The notes below the pieces were generated by a model that saw nothing but the letters and a program-made list of their open reading frames with translations, was not told where the DNA came from and searched no databases. The position numbers and the translations under genes are program-made. Positions 27,484 through 35,653 of a stretch of DNA of 47,871 nt are shown piece by piece. Origin of the DNA: an uncultured Verrucomicrobiota bacterium (lineage in GTDB: Bacteria; Verrucomicrobiota; Verrucomicrobiia; Palsa-1439); NCBI GenBank assembly GCA_903825435.1, contig CAIKAP010000186.1, positions 1 to 47,871 of the forward strand, in the 5' to 3' direction. The first letter of the stretch is position 1; every line of letters starts with the position of its first letter.

Positions 27484-27588
27484 GTTGACAACGGAACAAC
27501 GGTGATTCAGCATCCTGCCCGGCGTTGTTCGTATTGCATTTGGGATTGCGGGATATGAGAATTGAGCAACAATTTAATGTAGTTGGCA

Positions 27589-27615
27589 CGCCGTTTCGCC
27601 GTTTCGCCGTTTCGC
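27589..27615. repeat. 8-bp tandem repeat (cgccgttt)n
   Basis: Three perfect head-to-tail copies of cgccgttt plus a partial fourth, in the repeat-rich gap between ppnP and the 27904 gene. Such octamers may vary in copy number by slippage. Confidence 0.75.
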
Positions 27616-27681
27616 AATGAACGTGCCACGGTAGAATCTCTCCCTGTTTTTCAATCCGAATCTTCCTCATCCCGCTGCCGA

Positions 27682-27870
27682 GTTGGCTTGCCGCGAGTGC
27701 GTGTTACGCTTCCTGACGGCCAAGCACGGCTGCTTGGCCGCTGGGCGGGCTTACCTGACAGCGCGGTTGCCCTTCCTGACTGTCAGGTTGCCTTACCTGG
27801 CCTTCAAGTTGCCCTTCCTGGCCGTCAGGTAAGTCTGCCGCGCCAGCGGGTTTCCATTCCCAAAATCCGC
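27682..27870 (+). repeat. Nine 21-bp tandem repeats with hairpin cores
   Basis: Nine degenerate 21-bp units run head to tail; the clearest are gttgcccttcctgactgtcag and gttgcccttcctggccgtcag. Many units contain an imperfect palindrome such as cctgactgtcagg or cctggccgtcagg. The frame on the plus strand stays open and would encode a seven-residue repeat, V-x-L-P-x-x-Q. The array ends 33 bp before the ATG of the 27904 gene and may be its structured leader. It is not a CRISPR: there are no unique spacers. Confidence 0.8.
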
Positions 27871-27903
27871 ACCATCAACCACTAACACCATAAAGGAGCA
27901 GTT

Positions 27904-28176
27904 ATGCCGAAAGCCAAAGTAAAACTAGACCTCCACGGTCAAACCGTTGTCCAGAAGATCGCCTCCACACGGGCGTATATCAAGGCAATGTTCGGGAACC
28001 CGACGTTCGTGGCACCGGCGCCGACGCTCAGCTCGGTGGGCACCGCGACCACCAAGCTGGAGACCCTCCCGGTTCTACCGCGTCCGCCTCGCTCCGTAAG
28101 AGCCGTTGCCATCAGCGGGATCGTCACGGTAATCTTCGCCCGGTTCTATCCGCCAGAGACGGACAATCGCGCCTGA
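27904..28176 (+). CDS. Small protein of unknown function (PVC-type N-terminus)
   Basis: This 90-residue protein follows a good ribosome site (AAAGGAG). The first ~50 residues (PKAKVKLDLHGQ ... MFGNPTFVAPAPTLSSV) resemble the N-terminal segment of a small-protein family that I recall from Verrucomicrobia, normally continued by a helical linker and a fibronectin-like domain. From about residue 55 the sequence becomes Pro/Arg-rich and unrelated, so this may be a truncated or frameshifted member. The function is unknown. Confidence 0.5.
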   Translation: MPKAKVKLDLHGQTVVQKIASTRAYIKAMFGNPTFVAPAPTLSSVGTATTKLETLPVLPRPPRSVRAVAISGIVTVIFARFYPPETDNRA

Positions 28177-28335
28177 CCCATAAGCCGTTGTGCGTTACAG
28201 GAGCGACCGCAACACGCGCAAATTCTCGACATCCTCGTGCAGATCTTCGCTCTTGGGCTTCTCCTACACCATCAGCAGCCTGCGCCAGCGCGTAGCATTG
28301 TGCAATCGCTTTGGCGTGTGCTATCGTGCCCGCGA

Positions 28336-29085
28336 ATGAATGACGCCATCGTCCAGGTCGAGCATCTGCGCAAGGAATTTAGCGGCACCGTTGCCGTCGC
28401 AGACGTGTCGTTCAACGTGCGGAAGGGCGAGATTGTTGGACTGCTCGGCGCCAACGGCGCAGGCAAAACGACGACCATTCAGATATTGCTCGGCTTGACG
28501 ACGCCGACATCGGGCAGCGTACGCGTGTTCGGGAAGGACCTCGAACGACACCGTTGCGAGATTCTCCAGCGCTGTAATTTCTGCTCCGCCTACACTGCGT
28601 TGCCGTCGAACCTGAAGGTGCGCGAGAACCTGCGCGTGTCCGGTGGGCTGTACGGTGTTCCGGATTTGTTCCGGAAGATGGACGCCTTGCTGTCGCTATT
28701 CGAGATCGCGCACTTGAAGAACAAGGTTACCGGTCAACTCTCATCAGGCGAGAGCACACGGGTGAACCTGTGCAAGGCGCTTTTGAATGATCCGGAGCTG
28801 TTGATGCTCGATGAGCCAACGGCGAGCCTCGACCCGAACATAGCGGACAAGGTGCGGAAGTTGTTGCGGAAAATCCAACGCGAGCAGGGAATCACAATGA
28901 TCTACACCTCGCACAACATGCGCGACGTGGAAGAGGTGTGCGACCGCGTACTCTTCTTGCACAAGGGCCTAATCATCGCCGAGGGAACACCGCAGGAGGT
29001 CATCACGCAATTCAATCACAAGACGTTGGAGGAAGTCTTCATCACCGTGGCACGCAGCGGCGACCTGTTGGAGGAGACAACGTGA
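28336..29085 (+). CDS. ABC transporter ATP-binding protein (ABC-2 exporter)
   Basis: This 249-residue ABC ATPase has Walker A LLGANGAGKTTTIQIL, signature QLSSGESTRVNLCKALL and Walker B LLMLDEPTASLDPNIAD, with the H-loop in IYTSHNMRDVEEV. The ORF-track start at 28237 is an upstream extension; I use the ATG at 28336 (MNDAIVQVEHLRKEF), which fits the family start. The next gene, a permease, begins on a GTG overlapping its TGA. The substrate is unknown. Confidence 0.93.
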   Translation: MNDAIVQVEHLRKEFSGTVAVADVSFNVRKGEIVGLLGANGAGKTTTIQILLGLTTPTSGSVRVFGKDLERHRCEILQRCNFCSAYTALPSNLKVRENLRVSGGLYGVPDLFRKMDALLSLFEIAHLKNKVTGQLSSGESTRVNLCKALLNDPELLMLDEPTASLDPNIADKVRKLLRKIQREQGITMIYTSHNMRDVEEVCDRVLFLHKGLIIAEGTPQEVITQFNHKTLEEVFITVARSGDLLEETT

Positions 29086-29882
29086 GCTGGTGCCGTATCC
29101 AAGCGCTGGTGTTGCGTTACACGTACCTGTACACTCGCAGCGTGCCGCGGGTAACGGAGATTTTCTTCTGGCCGCTGATGGACCTGCTGGTGTGGGGTTA
29201 CGTCACGCTCTATCTACAACGTATCGGCGGCGTGTCGGCTCCAGCGAACGTCTTCATGTTCCTGCTCGGCGCGATGATCTTCTGGGACATCCTCTACCGC
29301 GCCCAGCAAGGCGTAACGCTGTCATTTCTGGAGGATGTTTGGGCGCGGAATCTGTTGAACGTCTTCGTCGCTCCGGTGCGCATCGGTGAGTTCGTACTGG
29401 CGACGTACATCGTCGGCTTGTTTCGCATTACCATCACCGTCGCCATGCTGGCGGGGCTGGCGTACGCGCTGTACTCGTTCAATATCTTCTCGCTCGGCAT
29501 GAGTCTGTTGCCGTTCTTCGCCAACCTGCTGTTGATGGGTTGGGCACTCGGCATGGTGACGACATCTCTCATCATGCGTTGGGGTCAGGCGGCGGAAGCG
29601 TTGGCGTGGGGTGTGCCGTTCTTGATCCAGCCAATCGCGGCCGTATTCTATCCGCTCGACGTGTTACCGCGCTGGGTCCAGCCGATCGCACTTTGCATCC
29701 CTGCCACACACGTCTTCGAGGGCATGCGACAAGTCCTGCGCGGCGAAGGCGTCTCCGCCGCGAGCCTGACAGCGGCGTTCGCACTCAACGCTATTTATCT
29801 TGTGGCGGCGGCGCTGTTTTTCCGTTACATGTTCGACGTAGCGCGACGGAAAGGTCTACTGGCCAAACTCGGCACACAATGA
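29082..29882 (+). CDS. ABC-2 type transporter permease
   Basis: This 266-residue protein has six membrane segments and ABC-2 features (RSVPRVTEIFFWPLMDLLVWGYVTLYL; the late GVPFLIQPIAAVFYPLDVLPRWVQPIALCIPATHVFEGMR with the conserved P-x-x-H-x-x-E stretch). The start is a GTG overlapping the ATPase TGA and preceded by GGAGGAGACAAC, so the ORF-track start at 28938 is wrong. It resembles polysaccharide or drug exporter permeases of the NodJ/YadH type. Confidence 0.9.
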   Translation: MSWCRIQALVLRYTYLYTRSVPRVTEIFFWPLMDLLVWGYVTLYLQRIGGVSAPANVFMFLLGAMIFWDILYRAQQGVTLSFLEDVWARNLLNVFVAPVRIGEFVLATYIVGLFRITITVAMLAGLAYALYSFNIFSLGMSLLPFFANLLLMGWALGMVTTSLIMRWGQAAEALAWGVPFLIQPIAAVFYPLDVLPRWVQPIALCIPATHVFEGMRQVLRGEGVSAASLTAAFALNAIYLVAAALFFRYMFDVARRKGLLAKLGTQ

Positions 29883-30610
29883 AACGAATCCTGATTCTGA
29901 CAATCGCATGTTGCGCCGCGGCTGGCGCACAAGGACAACTCTTCGACACCTCGGCGGCGCAGTCGGAACTGGTGGCGACGTTAATGGGCACCGGGCGCGT
30001 CTTCAGCGCGAACGTGACGGTCAAACGCGAGAAACGCGACAAGCAAATCAGAATCGCCGACAACGTCATGTTTATGCGCGACGGCGACCTCCGTATCGAA
30101 CACAAACCCGCCGACGAACCGTCGCTGGCGAAACTGACCGCCAAGCTCAAGAAGGACAACCTCGCCGAGATTGTCACCATTCTCCTTCCGAAAACCAACA
30201 AAGCCTACCTGATCCTTCCCGGTAAACGTGCCTACATCGAAGCATCTTCCGAGAAGACAGCCGCACCCCGCACGGAAAGCAAGCTCTTGCGCGCGGAGAC
30301 CCTGGACGGTCATCTCTGCACCGTCCGTCAGATCACCCTGACCAGCGAGGATGACTCTCGCCAACAGATCATCATCTGGGAAGCCGCCGAACTCCAAGGA
30401 TTCATCGTCAAGAGCCAGATGGACCGCGGCGACGACACCAACGAGATTCTCCTCTTTACCAACATCAAGCTCGAAAAAACCGACGATACAAAATTCGCCA
30501 TCCCCGACGGTTACAGCAAGCTCAAAGGGGAATCCACTGGTGAGATCGCCGAGGTGATGATGGAGTTCGACCTCGACCGCGACGCCGCGCTCGCCGATCT
30601 GCTGCGCTAA
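29879..30610 (+). CDS. Exported DUF4412/LolA-like protein coupled to ABC exporter
   Basis: This 243-residue protein has a signal peptide (MKRILILTIACCAAAGAQGQ). The mature part looks like a LolA-type or DUF4412 beta-sheet fold: RVFSANVTVKREKRDKQIRIADNVMFMRDGDLRIEH, then IIWEAAELQGFIVKSQM and TKFAIPDGYSKLKGE. Its ATG overlaps the permease stop (ATGA), so it probably works with the exporter, perhaps as a periplasmic lipid or envelope-component carrier. The ORF-track start (29540) runs through the permease gene. Its stop overlaps the convergent recN stop by 4 nt. Confidence 0.75.
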   Translation: MKRILILTIACCAAAGAQGQLFDTSAAQSELVATLMGTGRVFSANVTVKREKRDKQIRIADNVMFMRDGDLRIEHKPADEPSLAKLTAKLKKDNLAEIVTILLPKTNKAYLILPGKRAYIEASSEKTAAPRTESKLLRAETLDGHLCTVRQITLTSEDDSRQQIIIWEAAELQGFIVKSQMDRGDDTNEILLFTNIKLEKTDDTKFAIPDGYSKLKGESTGEIAEVMMEFDLDRDAALADLLR

Positions 30611-32274
30611 CGTTTCCGCTTGCCGGCTTTTACCAGCATCTCCTCGGCGTGCTTTAACGTCACGCTCGTCAGGTCGCGCCCGCCGAGCATCCGCGCCAAC
30701 TCCTCCGCGCGTTCCTTCTCCGCCACCGGCGCGATGTCGGCGGAAGTCCGACCGTCTCGGACGGTCTTCGTCACGACGAAATGGCACGCACCCTGCGCCG
30801 CCACCTGCGGCAGGTGCGTGATGCAAATGACCTGTCGTTTGTCAGCGACAACCTGCAGTTTCTCGCCAACCGCTTTGCCCATCTCACCGCCCACGTTCGC
30901 GTCAATCTCGTCGAACACCAGCACCGGAATCTTGTCGTGCGCGGCGAGCACCACCTTCACCGCCAGCATTACGCGCGACATCTCGCCACTCGACGCGATC
31001 TGTCGCAACGGGCGCGTCGGTTCACCGACGTTCGGCGCGAAGGCGAACTCGATCTCGTCGAGGCCGGACGGCGCCGGCGTTGCCGTATCGCTTAGCGTGA
31101 CGTCGAAGCTGCCATGCGCGAAGCCGAGGTCACGCAACTCCTTCGTGATGGCAGCGGCAAGCTTCTTCGAGGCAGCCTGTCGCAGCTTGCGAAGCTCGCA
31201 TCCGTGCTGCTCAATCTGTGCGACGGCCTTCGTAATCTCGGCGTCGAGTTGTGTGGCGCGCTCGCCGCGTGTTTCGAGGAAACGAAGCCGCTCCTTCGAC
31301 TTTGCGCGGAATGCCAACACGTCGGCGAGTGAGCCGCCGTACTTGCGTTTCAGCTTGTGCAGTGTGGCGAGACGGTCGTCGAGGAACTGGAGGCGTTGCG
31401 GGTCAGCGTCAATCCGCCCGGCGAAGTTCGTGACGCTGCGGTCCAACTCCTGCAACTGCACCGCGACCGACGCGGCCTCGTCTTTCCACGCCGACGCTTC
31501 GGGTGCGATGGCAGCGAGGTCGGCGAGTGGTTTCTGCGCGGCGACCAGCGCGCTGAACGCCGATGACTCGTCGCCAGCGAGCACGGCGTGGATGACATCG
31601 GCGAGTTCGAGGATGCGCGCGGCGTTGGCGACGCGGTTGTGTTCTGCCTGCAACTCCGCCTCGTCGAGGTCGGCGAGTTTTGCGTCTTCGATTTCTCGGA
31701 CTTGGAACTGGAGAAACTCGATCTCCTGCGCCGGGTCGCGTCCGTCCTCAGCGAGCGCGGCGCGGTCGCGCTGGAGTTGCTGCCAGCGCTGGTAGGCGTC
31801 CTTGTAGGCACGGCTCGATTTGTCGTGTTCACCGAACGCATCGAGCAGATCCATCTGAAACTCGCGGCTCAACAGCGATTGGTGGTCGTGCGGTCCGTGC
31901 ATGTCCACAAGCAGATCGCCGACGCGCTTGAGCGACTGCACCGTCGCTGGTGAATCGTTGATGAAGACTTTGCCAGTGCCGTTCGCGTTGAATTGCCGTC
32001 GGATGATGAGCGGTCCATCTTCGCCGTCGGCGAGGCCGAAGTCGTCGAGCAAGCCGCGCGGAGGCGCGGTGAAGACGGCCTCAACAGCGCACTGGTCGGC
32101 GCCGGAGCGGATGAGCGACTTGTCGGCGCGGTCGCCGAGGATGAGATTGAGTGCGCCGACGATGACGGATTTGCCCGCGCCGGTTTCGCCGGTAATGACG
32201 TTGAGACCGTCGCCGAACTCGACGGCGACATCCTCGACGATGGCGATGTTACGGATACGAAGCGACTGGAGCAT
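30607..32274 (-). CDS. recN: DNA repair protein RecN
   Basis: RecN (555 residues) is an SMC-like ATPase in double-strand break repair. Walker A is NVITGETGAGKSVIVGAL, preceded by LQSLRIRNIAIVEDVAVEF. The coiled-coil arms span roughly residues 150-370 (DPAQEIEFLQFQVREIEDAKLADLDEAELQ), and the C-terminal head has IASSGEMSRVMLAVKVVLA and LVFDEIDANVGGEMG. The start is moved from 32340 to the ATG at 32274, the family start. It ends a long minus-strand gene run from folE. Confidence 0.96.
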   Translation of the reverse strand: MLQSLRIRNIAIVEDVAVEFGDGLNVITGETGAGKSVIVGALNLILGDRADKSLIRSGADQCAVEAVFTAPPRGLLDDFGLADGEDGPLIIRRQFNANGTGKVFINDSPATVQSLKRVGDLLVDMHGPHDHQSLLSREFQMDLLDAFGEHDKSSRAYKDAYQRWQQLQRDRAALAEDGRDPAQEIEFLQFQVREIEDAKLADLDEAELQAEHNRVANAARILELADVIHAVLAGDESSAFSALVAAQKPLADLAAIAPEASAWKDEAASVAVQLQELDRSVTNFAGRIDADPQRLQFLDDRLATLHKLKRKYGGSLADVLAFRAKSKERLRFLETRGERATQLDAEITKAVAQIEQHGCELRKLRQAASKKLAAAITKELRDLGFAHGSFDVTLSDTATPAPSGLDEIEFAFAPNVGEPTRPLRQIASSGEMSRVMLAVKVVLAAHDKIPVLVFDEIDANVGGEMGKAVGEKLQVVADKRQVICITHLPQVAAQGACHFVVTKTVRDGRTSADIAPVAEKERAEELARMLGGRDLTSVTLKHAEEMLVKAGKRKR

Positions 32275-32320
32275 GGTGCGGAAGATAGCGAAGACAGGCG
32301 GAAAGCGAAAGCTGGAACAT

Positions 32321-32395
32321 TTAGCGACCCCACTGCTCATTTGATCTTATCATGCTTCTGAAGTTCGATTTGGCTTCGGTTGATCCCACTTTCAT
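32321..32395 (-). pseudogene. Possible Phd/YefM antitoxin N-terminal remnant
   Basis: This 24-codon frame starts on an ATG that overlaps the GT9 stop as TAATG. It reads MKVGSTEAKSNFRSMIRSNE, much like the start of Phd/YefM antitoxins (MxVGxxEAKxNxSxLLxRVE), then stops. The rest of the antitoxin and any toxin are missing. It may be a decayed cassette or chance. It is too short for the ORF track. Confidence 0.3.
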
Positions 32396-33315
32396 TAGTG
32401 TACAAAGCGGCTGGCGGCATCACAGACTTTGGCAATGTCGCGCTCGTTGAAACGCACGATGCTGACGTGTTCGCCACGCGGCTCCCAGATAGGCAAGGAT
32501 GCCGGGCCAAACAACGCGATAGTGGGGGTGCTGACAGCGGCAGCCATATGGGTGATGCCGGAATCGTTCCCCACGAATAGGGTGCACCGTTCGAGCACAG
32601 CGGCCAGCTCGACCAGCTTTAGTCCCCACACCCGATGGAATATAGGGAACTCGATCAACTCGGTCAGGCGTGCCACAACCGCTTCGTCAGCCTCGCCTTG
32701 CACAAGGAGGAGTTGAACTGCCAGTTCGTCTACAAGCCAACGTGCAATAGCCGCAAACTTCTCGACGGGCCAGTTCTTGCGCTCGCTACCACTGCCGGGG
32801 TGGAGCGCGACGATCCGTTTGCCGCCCACCGCCGCCAGAAAACGGGAAGCCAACGCACGGTCAACATCGTTCGGGAAAACCCGTGGTACCGTCTGTTGGA
32901 CGAAGATAGCGAGTGTTTCGAGCGGTTTGCAGTAGTGCTCCGCCGCATGCAACTGGCTGGGGCGAGGCGAGGCTTCGATAACCTGTCCCGCGCCACATCG
33001 GCGGATGTTGTCGGCGAATATGTGGTCAGGGTCAAAGATGTAGGAGAGAACGACGTGAAAGCCGCGGAAGTAGTCGACGAGGGATTCGTTGAACTGGCCG
33101 TTGGGGACGAAAAAGCCGGCCATTGGTCCAGCCTCGATGGATCGGATGGCGTCGGCGTAGTGGCGTTGGTGGGCAAGCTCGATGATATGGGGATAGCCGA
33201 GGATCTCGATATGGGCGTCGGGCCAGCGTTCGCGCAAGGCGCCGACGGCAGGCAGCGTCAGGATGAAGTCGCCAATGGCTCCACCACGCACAACAAGAAT
33301 ACGGGGATGGTTCAC
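32395..33315 (-). CDS. Glycosyltransferase family 9 protein (heptosyltransferase-like)
   Basis: This 306-residue GT9 enzyme is of the ADP-heptose:LPS heptosyltransferase type, which adds sugars to the LPS core at the inner membrane. It shows ILVVRGGAIGDFILTLPAVGALRERWP at the N-terminus, HPGSGSERKNWPVEKFAAIA and the C-terminal FVGNDSGITHMAAAVSTPTIALFGPA donor-site loop. The start is a GTG that overlaps the TAG of a 36-codon upstream ORF. The exact donor and acceptor are unknown. Confidence 0.92.
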   Translation of the reverse strand: MNHPRILVVRGGAIGDFILTLPAVGALRERWPDAHIEILGYPHIIELAHQRHYADAIRSIEAGPMAGFFVPNGQFNESLVDYFRGFHVVLSYIFDPDHIFADNIRRCGAGQVIEASPRPSQLHAAEHYCKPLETLAIFVQQTVPRVFPNDVDRALASRFLAAVGGKRIVALHPGSGSERKNWPVEKFAAIARWLVDELAVQLLLVQGEADEAVVARLTELIEFPIFHRVWGLKLVELAAVLERCTLFVGNDSGITHMAAAVSTPTIALFGPASLPIWEPRGEHVSIVRFNERDIAKVCDAASRFVH

Positions 33316-33425
33316 TATTTAGGGCGGTAGGTGCGCAGTTCCAAAGGCTGGTCGTTGGAGTAGATGGCGAGAAGGTCAGCCTGTTCCGTAAATTTCCACT
33401 TCACGCATGTCTCCGTGCCATTCAT
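33315..33425 (-). CDS. 36-residue small protein between lipoprotein and GT9 genes
   Basis: This small ORF is below the ORF-track cut-off. Its ATG comes one base after the lipoprotein TAG, and its TAG overlaps the GT9 GTG start, so it fills the gap between the two genes exactly. The product begins MNGTETCVKWKFTEQADLLA and ends in ELRTYRPK, hydrophilic and without a membrane segment. The precise fit suggests a real, translationally coupled small protein. It could alternatively be a coupling leader. I do not recognise the family. Confidence 0.6.
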   Translation of the reverse strand: MNGTETCVKWKFTEQADLLAIYSNDQPLELRTYRPK

Positions 33426-33426
33426 T

Positions 33427-33771
33427 CTACCGTATCACCTTTGTGAAACCGTCCAGCTCGACGCCCACAACCTTCCCCTTCCCGTCAAAACGAACGATGA
33501 GCCGTTTCTCCGACGGCAGGCTGTACTCCCAAGTCACCCGCGACACCATACCGACGACACTCCTCACGTGGTTAGGTTCTCCCGCGGCTTTCACCACTTC
33601 TGTCTCCGTCATTCCGACTTTGATCACCGATTGCAGATGTTCCAGCTCGATCTCCCACTGTTTCTTGGGGGCAGGCGGTGGTTCGGGGGACGGTGACGAT
33701 TTAGCGGGTTCGCCACAACCGCACGCCAGTAGCAACGCAACTAGGCCACACAAGAAATGCTTCTTCGTCAT
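33427..33771 (-). CDS. Small lipoprotein with SmpA/BamE-like domain
   Basis: This 114-residue protein has a lipoprotein signal peptide (KKHFLCGLVALLLACGCG, lipobox LLAC), a Pro-rich linker (SPSPEPPPAPKK) and a compact domain with IKVGMTETEVVKAAGEPNHV and later WEYSLPSEKRLIVRFDGKGKVVGVEL. The GMTxxEVxxxxGxP motif is that of SmpA/BamE-type outer membrane assembly lipoproteins, though many small lipoproteins share it. The start is moved from 33873 to the ATG at 33771, 5 nt after the upstream stop. Confidence 0.85.
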   Translation of the reverse strand: MTKKHFLCGLVALLLACGCGEPAKSSPSPEPPPAPKKQWEIELEHLQSVIKVGMTETEVVKAAGEPNHVRSVVGMVSRVTWEYSLPSEKRLIVRFDGKGKVVGVELDGFTKVIR

Positions 33772-33776
33772 GGCGG

Positions 33777-34325
33777 TCAATATGCCAGAACTCCGAGCGC
33801 CATCAAGACGGCGCCAAGGCAGATTCCCAGCGAACAAACCGTGCGGCATCGTTCGTCGTTGGCCATCGCCCAATCGATCAGGTCGCGGAAATGATGCGGC
33901 GCGACCGTCATCCAGATCGACGCCACCACCCAGATGTACGCCAGCACTGTCACAAACAACCGCAGCACCGTCTCACTCGCGTCAGCGGCATCCACCATCT
34001 GCTTGGCCAGCAGCAACAGCAGCGCCGCCGTCGCCCGCAACGCCAAGTAATGCACACTGTAGCGATATACCAGGAACAACGCGACCGGCACACCAATCAC
34101 AACGAACGGCTGCGCCCACTTCCATTCGTCGCTGTCGCGCGCCGCATTGAACATCACCCACCAGGCGATCAATCCCGCGACGGTAATCAGGACACGTCCC
34201 CATAACACCGAGCGCGGGAATTTCACAAGAAATTCCCGGTGCCGCGACGGCACCAGCACCCCCGGCAGCCGCACCGCGATAATCGCACTACCCACCATCG
34301 TCGAAATCAAAGCTAGTCGTGTCAT
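33777..34325 (-). CDS. Integral membrane protein of unknown function
   Basis: This 182-residue protein has about five hydrophobic segments (LALISTMVGSAIIAV, VLITVAGLIAWWVMF, FVVIGVPVALFLVY, LFVTVLAYIWVVASIW, CSLGICLGAVLMALGV). I do not recognise it; it resembles generic uncharacterised PVC membrane proteins. Its ATG overlaps the miaB stop as ATGA and it is followed by a lipoprotein gene, so it belongs to the folE-miaB run. Confidence 0.75.
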   Translation of the reverse strand: MTRLALISTMVGSAIIAVRLPGVLVPSRHREFLVKFPRSVLWGRVLITVAGLIAWWVMFNAARDSDEWKWAQPFVVIGVPVALFLVYRYSVHYLALRATAALLLLLAKQMVDAADASETVLRLFVTVLAYIWVVASIWMTVAPHHFRDLIDWAMANDERCRTVCSLGICLGAVLMALGVLAY

Positions 34326-35653
34326 AAATTTTGAATTGCCGGCGTGCCGTATAACGTGACATCTGTGGCTCGTTCAATCCGCACCGACAACAGCGCGTTC
34401 TTATGCCGCAAATCGCCCTCAAACACAACCCCCTTATTTGTCCGCGTACGGCCGAACATCCTTCGTGGATTCTTTGCGCTTGGTCCTTCGACCAAAATCT
34501 CGACCGTATGCCCGACAAGCTCGCGATTCTTCCGCAACGCCGTCTCGTTGAGCATCTCCAACAGTCGGTGGTGGCGTTCCTCCTTCACCGCCGTCGGCAC
34601 CTGCTCCTCCATTGCCGCCGCTGGCGTGCCGCGCCGTTTGGAGTACATGAAGATGTACGCCTGCTCAAAGGAAACCTCCCGCATCAACGATGCCGTTTGC
34701 TCGAAATCCGCCTCCGCCTCACCGGGGAAACCGATAATGATGTCACTGGAGAAAACCATCTTTGATTGAGCCGCCCGCAGTTTTTCCACGATCCGCAAAA
34801 ATTTCGCCCTGTCATACCCGCGCTTCATCGCTTTTAAAATCCGGTCCGAACCGCTCTGTACCGGCAGATGTGCCTGCTCGCATAACTTCGGCAGATCGCG
34901 GTATGCCGTGACCAGGTCATCGCCAAACCCCTTCGGATGCGGCGAGGTGAACCGGATCCGCTCAAGCCCATTCACCTCGTGCACGGCCTCCAACAGTTGG
35001 ACAAATGCCGACTTGCCATTCTTCTTCGCAATGAGGCCGCGACCGTAACTCGTCACGATCTGCCCGAGCAACGTCACCTCCTTGACGCCGCAATCCGCCA
35101 ACCGCCGAACCTCATCCACTATCTCCCCAATGTTCCGACTTCGTTCCGGTCCGCGGGTCTGCGGCACGATGCAAAAGCTGCACTGCATGTCGCAGCCTTG
35201 CATAATGCTGACAAACGCCGTCACCCCACCGGCTTGATGTTCCTTGACCGCGGATTCGCTGCCGATCTCCTCCGCGATGTCCACGATGGGAGTCTTTTCC
35301 GTAAAAAGACGATCCAGGTACTCTGGCATGTGATGGAAGCGCTGCGTTCCAACGACCAAGTCCACGGCCGGTAACTTTTTGGACAGTTCCGCGCCACGGC
35401 TCTGCGCCATGCACCCCATAAATCCGAGCCGCAGCGTCGGCTTCGAGCGTTTGCGCCCGGCCAGCGCCGCCATTTTGTTGAGCGCCTTCTGTTCGGCAAG
35501 GTCGCGGACGCTGCAGGTGTTCAACAAAATTGCGTCGGCTTCCTCTTCCGTGGTGACTATAGCGTAGCCGTGTTGCGCCAACATCGCAGCGACCGCCTCG
35601 CTGTCGCGCACGTTCATCTGGCAACCGTACGTCTTGATGAAAACCTTCTTCAC
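34322..35653 (-). CDS. miaB: tRNA-2-methylthio-N6-dimethylallyladenosine synthase
   Basis: MiaB (443 residues) adds a methylthio group to i6A37 of tRNA. It has the N-terminal UPF0004 domain with three cluster cysteines (KTYGCQMN, LLNTCSVRD, LGFMGCMAQ), the radical-SAM motif CDMQCSFC, and a C-terminal TRAM domain. The EQVPTAVKEERHHRLLEML stretch is also typical. The start is a GTG overlapping the folE TAG by one base. RimO would be an alternative, but the VPQTRGPERSR stretch favours MiaB. Confidence 0.94.
   Translation of the reverse strand: MKKVFIKTYGCQMNVRDSEAVAAMLAQHGYAIVTTEEEADAILLNTCSVRDLAEQKALNKMAALAGRKRSKPTLRLGFMGCMAQSRGAELSKKLPAVDLVVGTQRFHHMPEYLDRLFTEKTPIVDIAEEIGSESAVKEHQAGGVTAFVSIMQGCDMQCSFCIVPQTRGPERSRNIGEIVDEVRRLADCGVKEVTLLGQIVTSYGRGLIAKKNGKSAFVQLLEAVHEVNGLERIRFTSPHPKGFGDDLVTAYRDLPKLCEQAHLPVQSGSDRILKAMKRGYDRAKFLRIVEKLRAAQSKMVFSSDIIIGFPGEAEADFEQTASLMREVSFEQAYIFMYSKRRGTPAAAMEEQVPTAVKEERHHRLLEMLNETALRKNRELVGHTVEILVEGPSAKNPRRMFGRTRTNKGVVFEGDLRHKNALLSVRIERATDVTLYGTPAIQNL

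Noticed and set aside
27682-27870. CRISPR array
   Set aside because: The units are contiguous 21-mers with no unique spacers and no cas genes nearby.
27583-27885. 100-codon plus-strand ORF encoding a V-x-L-P heptad repeat
   Set aside because: The TTG start lies within an octamer repeat, no ribosome site is visible, and the frame follows simply from a 21-bp repeat. Structure or leader function is more likely than a protein.
28195-28263. Short minus-strand frame ending EDLHEDVENLRVLRSLL
   Set aside because: It looks protein-like but is only ~23 codons with a stop directly upstream and no start; too little to call even as a remnant.
30620-31795. 391-codon plus-strand ORF opposite recN
   Set aside because: Ser/Arg-rich shadow of a gene with clear RecN motifs.
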